This document shows, in pieces, positions 47,880 to 60,274 of a stretch of 64,000 bases of DNA; position 1 is the first letter of the stretch; each line of letters opens with the position of its first letter. The stretch is from Castanea sativa (taxonomy: Eukaryota > Streptophyta > Magnoliopsida > Fagales > Fagaceae). Location: the NCBI RefSeq assembly GCF_040712315.1, contig NC_134017.1:55612636-55676635 (forward strand), in the 5' to 3' direction. The notes below the pieces were generated by a model. It saw only the letters and a list, made by a program, of their open reading frames with translations, was not told the origin of the DNA and made no database searches. The position numbers and the translations under genes are program-made.

Positions 47880-49955
47880 CAACCAAAAAATAAGTAAATT
47901 GTTTTGTTCGAGTGACCCCCTATATGGAAGACACTTTGGCCACTATAAAAAGGGTAATTATTTCAATCCACAGCAATAGCTCTTCATAGCGGAGGAAGTC
48001 AAGTATGCCATGTTCCATATACACCCTTGAAGAGACCTTAGTTCTAATTGTGTTTTTCTTATAAAAAAAATGGCATAAAGTATTGTATTGTTGCAATCCA
48101 CTTTAAATTCCGGCTACATGTTAAGGAAAAAAATTTATACCCATATTGCTTTAATACCCAAGATTGACCACGCCACCACCACATGCCGATCTTAATGCCT
48201 CCAACTGATCTCAACACCATGACCCATGTTGATCTGCAAAACGACCCACACCAATTTGATCAACCCATGCCCATCTTCAACTCAAAGGTGCCAGTGGCGA
48301 GATCAGAAAGAGAGAAAAGTGTTAGGAACAAGAGATAGCGAATAAAAAACAATTTTTTTTTAGGCTTAGCACCTCGAATGTGGGTGTTTTTTGTTTTTTG
48401 GAGTGCTAAAATATGTATGTAAAAAAGAAGATATATGCACCCGGATGCATGGTATATCTCCTCCCAATATAGATGCTTCTGTATATTTGTAAGGTGATGA
48501 AAAAGCCATTTGGTCAAACCCCAACCTAGGAATTTTTTTCCCCTTTCTTTGTATATAAACCAAGCCAGGCAAACAGGATGAGATGTCATGAGCAAAGGAC
48601 ATGGATCAGATGTCTGAGATCAGAGACAAGGGGAACACAACATGTGAGTAAGGCCGTAAGCCACAATCCACAGTCCCCACACTAGCCACTATTGTTTAAT
48701 AATTGCACTTTGTTATAAAGAATGTTTTTGGACACATACCTTTACTCTAATTCTTTTGAGAAGGTTATTGCTGGGACTGCAATTAGTATAGGACCCCATC
48801 AAAATTAAGACTCAAAATGGGGGGACCCCTTACTTTACCTAGGGTTTTGAGTATTAAACTTGCTTTTATGGATAACTCTTCCTATATTTTGTTAATCTAA
48901 GGATAGTGATATTGGGGATGGAGACAAATTATCTTGGACTTTGAGCCCCACAGACATTAGATATTAGAGATAGAGAAACAGAGGTTTGGGTCTTGTGGTG
49001 ATCACATAATCACAGCTATCACAGGTGATAGTGAACTCTATCTACTAATGATCATTACTTGGTCGACAAGCATATATCTTATCTTGTAAACTTTAATTAA
49101 TTGGGTTTTATTCTGATTTGTTTTTATGTACTAGTGAGCAATACAGCCATGTGTAAGTCTTTAAGACTTTATAGCTTCCTACAATGGGAACCAAAGTTCA
49201 TTAGACTAGTACTAATTAATAATTACACTAGCTTCTTAGTGATGCTGATGCATTTGGTTATGGCCTGTGGGAAATTCTAGAAAGGGTTTTCTCCAATAAT
49301 GGGTCAGCCTATTTTACATCGAACTTTGTAACCCTAGAAACATTTGGTGAAGAGAAAAAAAATCTTTTCTAATTCTCCAGGTGTTTTCTCATTGGATCAC
49401 ATCTCTTTCTGTAAAATTCCTTCCTTGCCTGAAAACTGAATGGTGACAAATTTATTTCTTTGAGAGAGAAACTCCTTGAGTAAATTGTGTCAATAAGTTC
49501 ATGTATGGTGTATATTATACACACTCTTTCACACAAATGTACACACATACGCAAAGTGCATTGAATTCATGATTTGAAATCACGATTTTAGTGTATGTCA
49601 CATGTGTAAATTTGGGTAAAAGAATGTGTATAATTGCATTAATTGAAAGAGTGTGTAATTGCATTAATCTTAAATTTGTCTCTATTACTAAAATCTTTTT
49701 CAATAGGTAAAAATTCCCAATATTACCAAATAGGTTAAAGGAAAAAATTTATACATAATCTTTAAAGTGTAACACATTAAGTTTTCTAATTATATTTAAA
49801 TGTATAGTTGCATTGACCAATAAAATATAAATAATGCTATCAATGTTCAAAGCATTGGACTTATATTCCTTAAATTATATATATATAGTTATTTTTTTAT
49901 TGTTTAAGGTATTGTATCTTATTTAAGTTTTATCAATAAGTTTTTTTTTTTTTTT
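47880..49955. other. Intergenic, no gene seen
   Basis: AT-rich. The longest ORF (48260-48595, minus) has no recognisable motif and low coding appearance. A region near 48165-48300 is less AT-rich and codes on paper for a Pro/Asp-rich peptide, but it has no start or exon signals. Confidence 0.5.
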
Positions 49956-51220
49956 GGAAATTGCAAAGTGCACCCCTGAAGTTTGGGATTACTTGAATTT
50001 TATACCCTAAAGTTTGAGAAATTTGATTTTACACTCCAAAGTTGGGTTCTATTAGCAAAATCACACCCTCAGTTAGTTTTGGTTGTTAAGTAACATATCA
50101 TCATGCTAACATTTTTTTTGGCTACAAATTAACCCTTAAACGGAGCCATTTTGCCCACAACTCACAACACAAACTACATATTTAATATGACACCGGTTCA
50201 CAACTATTCCCAAACTCAAAACCCCATGAACACCTCATCCCAAATAAGTTTTTTTTTTTTCTTTCAAATTTTGTTAATCAAGTGACGGTCTTTAAATTTT
50301 CAAGATAAAAACAGATTTAAACAAATTATTTTTTTATAAAGACAAAAGATAGGCAGGTTAGTCAAACAGTTGGCGACTTGGTGTGCCTCACTCCAGTGGC
50401 ATCTCTAGAAATTTTTCTCAGTGTATTCCTTAAGAAATATAAATTATACAATCTAATAAAAAGATAAATTCCTATATTGACAACAACAACAATAACAAAA
50501 CACACAAATACATAAAGTTTACAATTGTCTTCTACGAGTTTTCATATTTTAAAATCGTTACATGATAGTCTCATTAGCAATATTACAAGTTACATTTCTT
50601 ACAATGTACACAGCCAAGTAATCATTCATCTACTGAATGTAGAACAAATTATGGAGCAAAATTTAATTTTATTGGTATAAAAAAATTGTAGGTGTTCCCC
50701 AATTATTTTTGAAGGGCAGAGAAATAAAAATTTATAAATTATTATTATTATTATTATAATTCAGGCCAGGGTGGTCCATATAAATTTAAAAAAAAAATTC
50801 AGGCCTTAAGGTGGCGCCGCCCTTGCCTCACTCAACCCAGTTTGGAGCATTCAGGGGGTGCTCAGTGAAAAGAAAAATACTGCGTTGCCAAAATTTGTAA
50901 AAAAGGATTTGGGAATGAGCTGTTCATGGGATTTTAAGTTTGGGAATAGTTGTGAAACAGTGTAGTATTAAATCTGCAGTTTGTGCTATGAGTTTTGGGC
51001 AAAACGACTCTGTTTAAGGGTTGATTTGGCCACACACAATAAAAAAAATTAAAATTAAAAAAACATTTCAGTATGATAACATGTCATTTAACAGTCAAAA
51101 CTGACTGAAAGTGTGATTTTGCTAACGGAACTAAATTTTGGGCTGTAAAATCAAAATTTTCAAACTTCGTGGTGCAAAATTCAAGCTCCAAACTTCAACA
51201 GTATATTTTGCAATTTACCC
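49956..51220. mobile_element. Large foldback element with about 300-bp inverted arms
   Basis: The left arm (49956-50250) and right arm (about 50906-51220) are inverted copies. Shared blocks, in left-arm orientation, include aaattgcaaa, gcaaaatcacac, ttaagggttaattt-like sequence, ttcacaactattcccaaa and atgaaca. Outer T/A runs could be a target duplication but are not informative. The long arms suggest a Mutator-like foldback element. It encodes no protein and contains a younger insertion at 50394-50823. Confidence 0.75.
50394..50823. mobile_element. Insertion nested in the foldback element, 10-bp duplication
   Basis: A 430-bp insert is flanked by perfect copies of tgcctcactc at 50384-50393 and 50824-50833. 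The left end begins cagtggcatctc; the right end is ggtggcgccgccct, whose inverted form begins agggcggcgccacc, so the termini are only loosely inverted. It is non-coding. A DNA transposon is likely; the superfamily is uncertain because the 10-bp length fits MULEs while the CAG(T/G)GGC-like end resembles hAT. Confidence 0.7.
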
Positions 51221-51541
51221 TTTTTTTAGAAAGAATTTCATAATTTTTATCATAAAAAAACTTACGGATAAAATTGTTTCTAAAAAAAAAAAAAACTTAT
51301 AGATAAAACTTATGAAACTCTTTCTATAAAAAAAAAAAAGGGTAAATTGCATAAGTTTTTTTTTTATTTTTTTTTTAAGAAACAAACACACAAGGGAGAG
51401 AAAAACAAGTTCTAACACAAAGGTAAACCACAACTTCAATCAAAAGTTATAGTAACTTTTAAGGAATGATTGAGCAAGTTATATTACACACAACACACTT
51501 TTTTAATCAACGTGAGACAATTATTCTTTTTTTTTTTAGAA

Positions 51542-51700
51542 ATGATATGTTCACAATATTTTTACAACAAATCCTAAGTGGTAGGTTGTTACTAGTTGTT
51601 ATTATTGAGGCAAAAAAGTAATCTTAGTATTATGTTTAAATTTGAACTAATAACAACTAACCACTTATAATTTATTGTAAAAATATTATGGACATAATAA
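51542..51700. mobile_element. MITE, same family as 37575-37752
   Basis: About 159 bp. The left arm has gttcacaatatttttacaac and taagtggtaggttgttacta; the right arm is the inverted form (taataacaactaaccactta and tattgtaaaaatattatgga). Confidence 0.7.
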
Positions 51701-54700
51701 ATTTTTTTTTTAATTATTGTATAAGTTAAATGCACAAAATAGAGAACAATAAGTTAAATGCACAAATGAAAAACTTTTATTTATTTTTTCTATAAACCTA
51801 ATAAAGTCGATGACATCACTTCCCTTTTAATTAGATCTCACCTCAACCTCTACAATAGCAACATTTGTGGCACAAAAAAAGGGGTAGAGGTGATACTTTA
51901 GGCAGATTAAACAAATACAGAAATACCAGCAAAAAGAAGTTGTATTTTAGTATTCCAAGAATACATGGGCTAGGTAAAGAAATTCTTTTTTTAGTGCCCA
52001 TTCTCTATATTGTGGATTAGGTACAAAATAATGATTAATGTATAGGGTTCAGGGTCCTCTTTCACCATCCTCAATAATTTTTTTTTTTAATGAGAACTCA
52101 GCCCCAAGATATACACCATTAAATATGTAAATAAATTAAATATTATATTATTGCTTAAAGACTAAGGTGGCGTTTGGATTTGGATGAAACTGCGTCTGGC
52201 ATTTTGTATTTTTTTTTAAGCGCCTCTAACACTATTTATGAGACATGAACCGTGTATTTAAGCTTATGAACAGTAAGTGCCAAATGCGTAAACAGTAAAT
52301 TTATTATTATTTTTTTGTTATTTTTAATTCTTAATAAAATAAACGGTAACTAAACGAACTCTAAATATAAGTAATTTATAAATATATATCATTTTGACAA
52401 ATTATAAATAAAACTGTAAAATAAAATTACAAGTCTCTTATTAACAACTCTGGCAAAAAAAAAAGAATATGGGACCATTTGGGTCCATTTTTATAGAATT
52501 CTGAACCATAGACCTATACAGTCTACAGTCTACAGTCTACGCCCTATTATTCATTCCTTCATTCACATACGATAAACAGTCTCTGCTTTGGTGAATGTGC
52601 TTAGCAAACCTATCTTTGACTAATGATCTCATCCATTTAAACTCGACCCTTTTTCTTTTTTTTCATAGTCTTCTTTAGAAAAAAAAAAAACACACACACA
52701 CACATCCCTTTAAATAATCGCCAATTCACCTGCGAGGAATTCAAACTAATTTAAAGAATGTACAAATTATATACCTCATATAATGTCTCATATCTGTAGC
52801 AGATAATAAAGGGCACAAATGATGACGCGATTAGCGGAAGTAATTTTCAAAACAACTTATAAAAAATCTCAATCTCAAAAAAAAAAAAATTATAAAAAAA
52901 AATTGTAACAATCAATCAGGGAAAGGTGAAAAGGATCACAGCTGACACAGCAAACCTCTTATCTCGTCTCATCCATTCTCTTGTGAGCTTTTCTACCTCG
53001 TATAGGAGCCAATTTTGCCTTTCCTTATTTTATATATTTTTCTTAATAAATCAATATGTGAGAGGAGGATTTTGAACTTTTGAACCTTGATGTTCTTCGC
53101 TTCAGTTTGGAAATGCCAGTTGAACTTAAAGTTACAAGGGTTTTGATTTTTTTTTAATATACATATATTAGAACTATATTTGTACATATTTGGTTATCTT
53201 TCAAATTTCGATACTCTTATATTCACCATTTTTTCTTTTCTCTCGTTAATTTCGATATACCTTATTAGGGATGACAAAATGTTTGTCCTTATTTTGTCTT
53301 AACTACTTGTCCCATTCTTAGAGTCAATTTGGTTCATTTTCATGTTTATTTATTTATTTATTATGGGATCAACTTTATATTTTTGGGCATCTAAAAACTT
53401 GCTTTTCTAAGCGCGTTTTGCAATTGCAATTCGAAGGGTGCAATGAAAAGACACGTAAAATCATGATAATGTGACCATTAAGTGCACTTATGAAAACTTA
53501 CCAAACACCAAAATATGTATTTACAAAATGTTACTGTGTTTTTCTACCAAAAAAGGAAAACTAAACAATTACTTACCCTATGTGAGTTTTTCTAATCTCA
53601 AAAAGGGGACAAGGGCAAGTCATCCTTGATCCAACCTTGCCCCATCCAATTGTCATCCACACAAAAAATTCATGTTATTCCTGTTCATATAATTTATTTG
53701 CAAAAGAAAAAAAGCTGACATTTTTTTTGGTAGTATTTCATAAATTCTTTGTAAATAACATTAAGAAAATGAATAATTTTTTATAAAGGAGAAAATGAAG
53801 GAAAATATGATAGTAAAATGTGAATTTCCGTCAATATTGCAATAAAATAAATAAAAAATAGTAATTTTTATTATGATAATAATCATATTAAAATAGCCTC
53901 CTTAAGACCTTGAAAAACATATTGTTATTATTTTTTTAATGAAATATCTGAAAATTATTCTGTAAAGCGCTTTTGAATTCATATTTTAACCTAAGTATGA
54001 TATTGGGTCCAAGTGCAACCATGAGCCAAACAACCCGGCCTCCCAACTCAAACAAACAAGTTAAACATAAAGAAATAAATTCCCATTTAAATTTAGACAT
54101 ATATATATATATATATAAAATTCTTGTTCTATAATTGGTGATATAGATAAATATAGGTATGTAGCCAAAACTTCGCACACCTCATCTACTCAACATTATC
54201 AAACCTTCTGAAGTGTCAAATAATTTTGAGGTACTCCCAAAGCACATTGAACGGTGTTTTCTAGTCTCACATTCATGATAGGGTCTACCTATTAAATTTA
54301 TGGTGAAGTCTACCATGATTAATGTGAGATGAGAGGAAATACTATTTTGCCATACTCTAGGAGTACCTAAGTATTTTCCTAAAGCGTCGCCTAATCAGTT
54401 TGGCCACAAACTCAATTAAGACATCTCAGCTAGAGAAAGCTTAGAAACAACAAAAATAACCTTAACGCAAGCTTTCTAATGAGGACCTATAAATTAAATA
54501 AGTTCTTATTACAATCACACTAAAAATTACAACTATGATCCATAGTTGTAAAAACCAAACCAAACCAAACTAACCTGATCAACAAGGCACCAATCTTGTC
54601 CAATAAAACCCTTCCAAAATTGGTAAATAGAGAACAGAAAGTTTTTTCCATTCTTTGACCATACTAATTTTTAAAATCATATTGTTATTTCGCATTAATC

Positions 54701-56301
54701 GTGATAATAAATTTTCATAAAAATTATATTACATAAAGTGCCATCAAAATCTTTACAAAATAACGAGAAAGTGACAATAAATGTGCCATCAAATTAAAAA
54801 AGAAATAACCCATTCCTATCCTACCTAGAAAACGGGGATCCATCAACTTATTATTAAGTATCATTTTAAATCGTTCGTTTTTCTTTTGATAAATGAAAAA
54901 CAATTGACTTTAAAAACTGATATCAGTAATTCCCAACTGCTCTCTGGCCTCTGCCTCATGAGTCAAGATCACATTGCTCGGATACGAAAATCTGATATCA
55001 TTTTCTTTCTCTCTCTCTCTTTTCCTTGGCTGAGAATCTTTCTCTTTATTTATTCTTGCAATATTTAATGTCATATTTACTAAAAGTCAGTTGAATTTGT
55101 AACTGGGTTCTCCACATCCAAACCTCATGCCCGTGATTATATTCGTCCTGATTTTTCCACTGTTCAGAATGAGTACAAATCTTATAAATAATAATAATAA
55201 TGAGGACAAATCAAACGATTGAATGCGCAAATTTCCTACCACGTACTGTTCAATCATAAACTTGGTCTAATGTCAGCAATCACCATACTGATTCCTGCCT
55301 TTTCTCAGTTTTACAATGACGTAATCTATTGAATCAAATACATTGTTTTTCAAATTTTATTTGTGAAAGAATCAAGTACAGCTTTTAAAGATGAAGTGAG
55401 ACCGTTCTTCCATTTGTTTATTCATTGATTTTACGTAGTCAACCAAGCTAAATCACCATTTCAAATCCATTTATTTTCAAGGAAAATTGTGTGCTCACAA
55501 TTATGGGATATAATCGAGCTGTGTTTTTTCGAGTAATAAATGTTTAAGCTTGGTTTGACAATAAAAGTAAAATGTTTAAATTTGACTTAAACTTGATAAG
55601 AGCCTAAAAATAATGTTAAAGTTTGAGTTTGTTATAAAGTATAAAAACTTGAGCTCAACTTGACTTGTTTTATTAGTCAAATCAAGTTCGAACATAATAT
55701 CAAGCTCAAATTCAAGCTCAATATCATACTTTTGAGCTTGAGATCTAAAACAAGTATATTATCAAGTCTATATTAAGTTTATTATCTAGCCTATTTGGTT
55801 TGGATGAATGATCTCAACTTATAATTAATTAAAGTCTTAGAAAAATATGAGTTTACTTATCAAGTTCATATCAATTTTATTACCAAACTCATAAATAAGC
55901 CTAGGCTCAACTAATTTTGTTACTTTTATATCTATTTTTGATGTTCATGAGTTTATTCATGAACAATATTTTTTACTCGGACTCAGCTTGTTTATTAAAT
56001 AAGTCTAAAACTAAAGTTTAAGCTTAACTTGTTTATAAACAAATAAACATAAACGAGTTTTTTATCGATAATTATAAGGATTGTTTGGTAACGTTGTTCT
56101 AGTAACATTGTGTGTATTTTCTTAAAATACATGTGGGTAAAAAATTTTGTAAAAAAACTTGTAATATTATTTAAAAACTAAAAACATGTTATTAAACCAC
56201 TATACCAAATGGGGCCTAATTATTATTTTGTTTTGTGTGTGTGTGTATAAAAGTTCAATTCATTAAGATCTTGATGATTACTTAACAATTAATTAATCTT
56301 G
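51701..56301. other. Intergenic, no gene seen
   Basis: Strongly AT-rich. Weak MITE-like pieces occur. At 52165-52365 the gcgtttggattt type of end and aacagtaagt motifs recall the element at 118-1242. At about 54228-54372 taggtactcc-like ends face each other. At about 56085-56218 there are gtttggtaac and ctataccaaat ends. None has confirmed boundaries. No ORF here is convincing. Confidence 0.45.
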
Positions 56302-56829
56302 CACAAACCTAAGTTTTCTTGGTATGTTTATGAACCCTAAACCAAGTTAGACAAAACCTAAAATAATATAGGAACCAAACTCTTGGTTCTCGTTGATTTG
56401 AGGAAGTTACAAACCAAGCTGAGATAATTCAGTCTTAACTCTTAAACTCAAGTTCAACTTGAACTCAACAATGATAAATAATAAATAAAAATTGGAGAGT
56501 TTGAAATCCAAAGTATCAAAAAGAGTTGAGCTCATGGAAGCCACCAAAATTGTTGTTTTGATGAAAATATGAATTATCTTATATATCTTCATCACTATTG
56601 CTAAAAATAGTACAAAAATTATGAATTAAGTTTGCAGCTTTCTTGAGCACTAAGATATATTCAAGTTTAATTCATCTACATCATTGTTGAGTACAAGTTG
56701 AACTTGTGTTAATTTAAAACTGAAATTTCAATTTTTATTATGATTTTAGGTTCCTATTATTTTAGGTTTTGTGACTTTTGTCTAACTTGGTTTAGGGTTC
56801 ATAAACGTATCAATAAAACCAAGCTTTGT
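56302..56829. mobile_element. Foldback element, about 530 bp
   Basis: Inverted arms: the left arm has tatgtttatgaaccctaaac and aagttagacaaaacctaaaa; the right arm is inverted (ttttaggttttgtgactttt, aacttggtttagggttcata). An inner pair (aagttcaacttgaactcaac near 56451, and gttgagtacaagttgaactt near 56687) extends the fold. No coding capacity. Confidence 0.7.
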
Positions 56830-58635
56830 TCAAGCTAAATTAGACTTGAAATGCTCCTTAAAAAAACAACTAATTTAAAATATAAAAAAAAACACAATTT
56901 TGACATTAATTTGAAATTATCGACACATATAGATTTTATTTTTATTTTTTGAGAATCTCTAGAGTCAAGGATTCTCTCCATTTTGGATGAACTCGTCACA
57001 GCCACAAAAGTGATCACATTATCTTCGTTGTCTTTATTAAAGGATTATCCAAATTTTCTTATATGACAAGTCCATTCATCAGTTAATTAAAGACCTCAGC
57101 CTAATCATGTGTAGGGCCTCCCTCTATATATGTTAATGCCTTGTAATCTCATTTCCTACTCTCATGAAGGCTTTACATTTCGCCACAATTTAGGATTCTA
57201 GTACCTTTAACGTGCCTTTACATGATTCTCTATCAAACTCTGTTTAAATCAAATTCATCCATTCATGCAAACTTGCTTCGATAGGTCACACTCACACATG
57301 CTCTTGGCCCAAAGAAAGTGCTTCTTTCTTACCAGCTTTTAGGTTTTTTTTTTTCCTAACAAAATTAAGGGTCTTTTTTGCCTGGCTTAATAATTCTGTC
57401 TGGATTAGCAAGAAACTCTATAAACCGAGATGAATTACCTTTGAAGTAAAGACTTTATCTTATAAACTTGTAATGAGAGTTTGTGTCACAATCAGAAAAA
57501 GATCACTGATGCCACTGGATCAAATTGATTTAAGAAAGCAGGTAAAAGCCCAATCAGGGAGTATTCTTAGTACTGAGGAGTATGGAGGATGAGTAATGTA
57601 GCCAAGTATATGAGCAAGTACTAAGAACTAGCACTCAAATCAGTCCATGTATAATAACATAAAGGGTAAATATTGCACATTCAAAAAAAAGAAAAAGATA
57701 ATATGTAAAATCAATCCATAGGTTGAAACTCTCTAAAAAAAAAAAAAAAAAACTCAAAAAATCACTCATATCAGTTTATGTAAAACCATGTAAAAAAAAT
57801 AAAATAGATAATATGTAAAATAAGAAAAAATGTTCTTATATTAAAATAGATAAAACAAAATTTGTACGAGCTAATGTAAATGTTCTTAGAAGATTTGAAA
57901 AAAAAAAAGATTTTGGCAATTGAATAATTTAAAAAAAGAAAAGTAGGGTTTGCAAAAAAAAAAAAGAGGAAAAATGAGAGCATTTACATAAACTCATGAA
58001 AAAATTCATATCTATTTTAGCATAAAAACTTACATTTTCTATTTCAAATAACCACTTTAAAAAATATCTACATTAAATTATTTATTTTACACTACATTTC
58101 ATTAAAATTTATTTCTTTATAAATTTTTTATTACTCTCAAATTATCTCTTTTTCTCTCTTTGTGTACATGAGTAAAAAAAGTATTAAAAATAGATTTACA
58201 CGTGAACAATATATACATATATTGTTCACATGTTTTTTTTTTTCAAAAAAAAAAACATGTGAAAAATAATTATATATATTTATATAGTTACTGTAACAAT
58301 AATGTAAATTTACACAAATTTAGCTCAACTGCCCTCAATAATTTTTAAGGTTGGTCATGCAAAATATTCTCCTTATAATGCTATTATACATTGACTAATG
58401 TGAGTGTTCTTAAAAAACAATTTTACATTAAAACAAATAAAGTCTAAAATATAATTTATTTTCACCATCGCCAATTATGTACAATTTTTAGAAGCTTTTT
58501 TTTTAATATGATTATAATTTTACCTATTTTAATTTTTAATTAAAGCAATCCACTAAAATCAAGTTATTCAAAATGGAATCTTTTTTAGAGAGAGAAAATG
58601 GAATATATATATTTTTTTTTTTTTTTTTTTCTCAA
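56830..58635. other. Intergenic, no gene seen
   Basis: AT-rich. A near-perfect palindrome at about 58202-58231 (core gaacaatatatacatat) and a SINE-like 3' tail at 57715-57750 (ggttgaaactctctaaaa, as in the SINE at 3690) are the only structures noted. Confidence 0.45.
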
Positions 58636-58701
58636 AAAAAAAAGTGAAACCTATATATGAATGTAAAAGAGGTAGTAATAAATTATTCATAGTGATTTAG
58701 C

Positions 58702-58734
<33 letters not shown>

Positions 58735-58862
58735 TATTCATAGTGGGCGGCATAAAATTAGAAAAAAAAAGTGAAACCTATATATGAATGTAAAAGAGGT
58801 AGTAATAAATTATTCATAGTGATTCAGCAAAAAAAAAAAATTCAGTGGGCGGCATAAAATTA
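58636..58862. repeat. Tandem duplication, two copies
   Basis: The block gtgaaacctatatatgaatg ... agaggtagtaataaattatt ... gggcggcataaaatta occurs twice in direct orientation (about 58642-58762 and 58769-58862). The copies differ mainly in the length of an A/TA tract. Confidence 0.85.
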
Positions 58863-59983
58863 AGCCTATTTAAGTTGAGGTCAGTCAACGAGAAAGTAAG
58901 ACTTACTCAAAGTACCAGATGACAAAATCTAGCGACGAAATTTGACTAAAAATCAAATATAGAAAACAAGAAATGTGATTTTCATGGAGAATATTTTGCC
59001 ACCAAAATAATGAGAAACTTATATAATTCAAACTTCTAACACATTCATTTTTTTTTTTTTTTGAAAACGAAACACATTCATATTATAGGTGGGGACTACT
59101 TACCCAAAAGAAAATCAGGTTAGGTGGGGACTGGTAAAAAGCAAATAGTCAAATAATAACATCCTCATTAATAGTGAAAGCAAAGTATCGTGTGATAATT
59201 AAAGGAAATATAAGACCAACCACAACAAAAAGAAGGAAAAAAAGAAATATAAGACTACTCATTTGATTAACATGATTGATTGATTAGTCTAGTCTTATCA
59301 CACATTAATGATTTAATTTAATTTTTATTTTTATTTTTGTATTTTATATGGTGGAGAATGGAGATGCAATTTTTGTGATTGATTGATTATGATGACTCAT
59401 TTACTGTGATCAGTTACCATACAGAGGAAAGTAAAATTCTTCTTTTCATCATTGCCACTGTTGAGCACACCGTTCTTAATCATTTCCACGTTTTCCTTTG
59501 TCTTCTTTCCAAAACCAAAAACACATTTATACCCATCAAATACTAACGTATACGTAAAATAAAATTTAAAAAAAAAACAATTAATATCTTAATAATTTTT
59601 TTATTTTTTATAAAAATAGTATCAAAATTTTCTTAAAATAAATTATTAACTATTATTTTAAAATACCAGTTAACATGACTCTAATAATAATAAAAATACA
59701 TGATACTTTGGCAGAAATTAAGTATTTTTTATTGGTGACACTGGTACGAATGTGTTATATTTGCGGTAATTCTATCAAAGTTCCAATGACAGACATAGCT
59801 TAGGACTGTTAAGTCCACACAAAATCACCGAAAACACGAAAAACACAAGGAGTTTAAAAACTCGGCAATTCCTGGGATGGTTGGGTTTGGGTGGAAATGA
59901 AATAAGAATAACACGCCGACCACTAGTACAAATTTTTAAAGGTCGGCGAGTAGTTCCAAATCTAGCAACCCCAATAAGATCTT

Positions 59984-60031
59984 GCCACGTCACATGGAAC
60001 ACACCAAGGTGGACCCAAAAGCTGACGTGGC
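59984..60031. promoter_or_regulatory. Inverted pair of ACGT boxes upstream of the remorin gene
   Basis: GCCACGTCA (59984-59992) and its exact inverse TGACGTGGC (60023-60031) lie 39 bp apart (start to start), 240-290 bp before the start codon. TGACGTGG/CCACGTCA cores are known binding sites of plant bZIP factors (G-box/C-box hybrids). Their use here is inference. Confidence 0.5.
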
Positions 60032-60245
60032 GAGATCAGAATAGGGGTACAGAAAGTTCTAGGCTGAAGATGAGGCCCACTGGATCAAACACACAAACCT
60101 TTGTCAGTGAAAGACTACAAAAGACAGTCAAAAAAAAAAAAAAACACACAAACACACAGACTGAAAACAAAGAAGCAAACGTTGTCTTCACCACCCCACT
60201 CTCTCTGCAAGAAAATCTCTATCTTCTTGCTTTGCTAAATTTCAG

Positions 60246-60268
60246 AGAGAGAGAGAGAGAGAGAGAAA
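60246..60268. repeat. (GA)n tract just before the remorin start codon
   Basis: GA run of about 11 units ending about 8 bases before the ATG, in the presumed 5' leader. Confidence 0.9.
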
Positions 60269-60274
60269 GATCTA

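Noticed and set aside
48260..48595. 111-codon minus-strand ORF
   Set aside because: No recognisable motif, lies in AT-rich intergenic DNA, and overlaps another unrelated frame.
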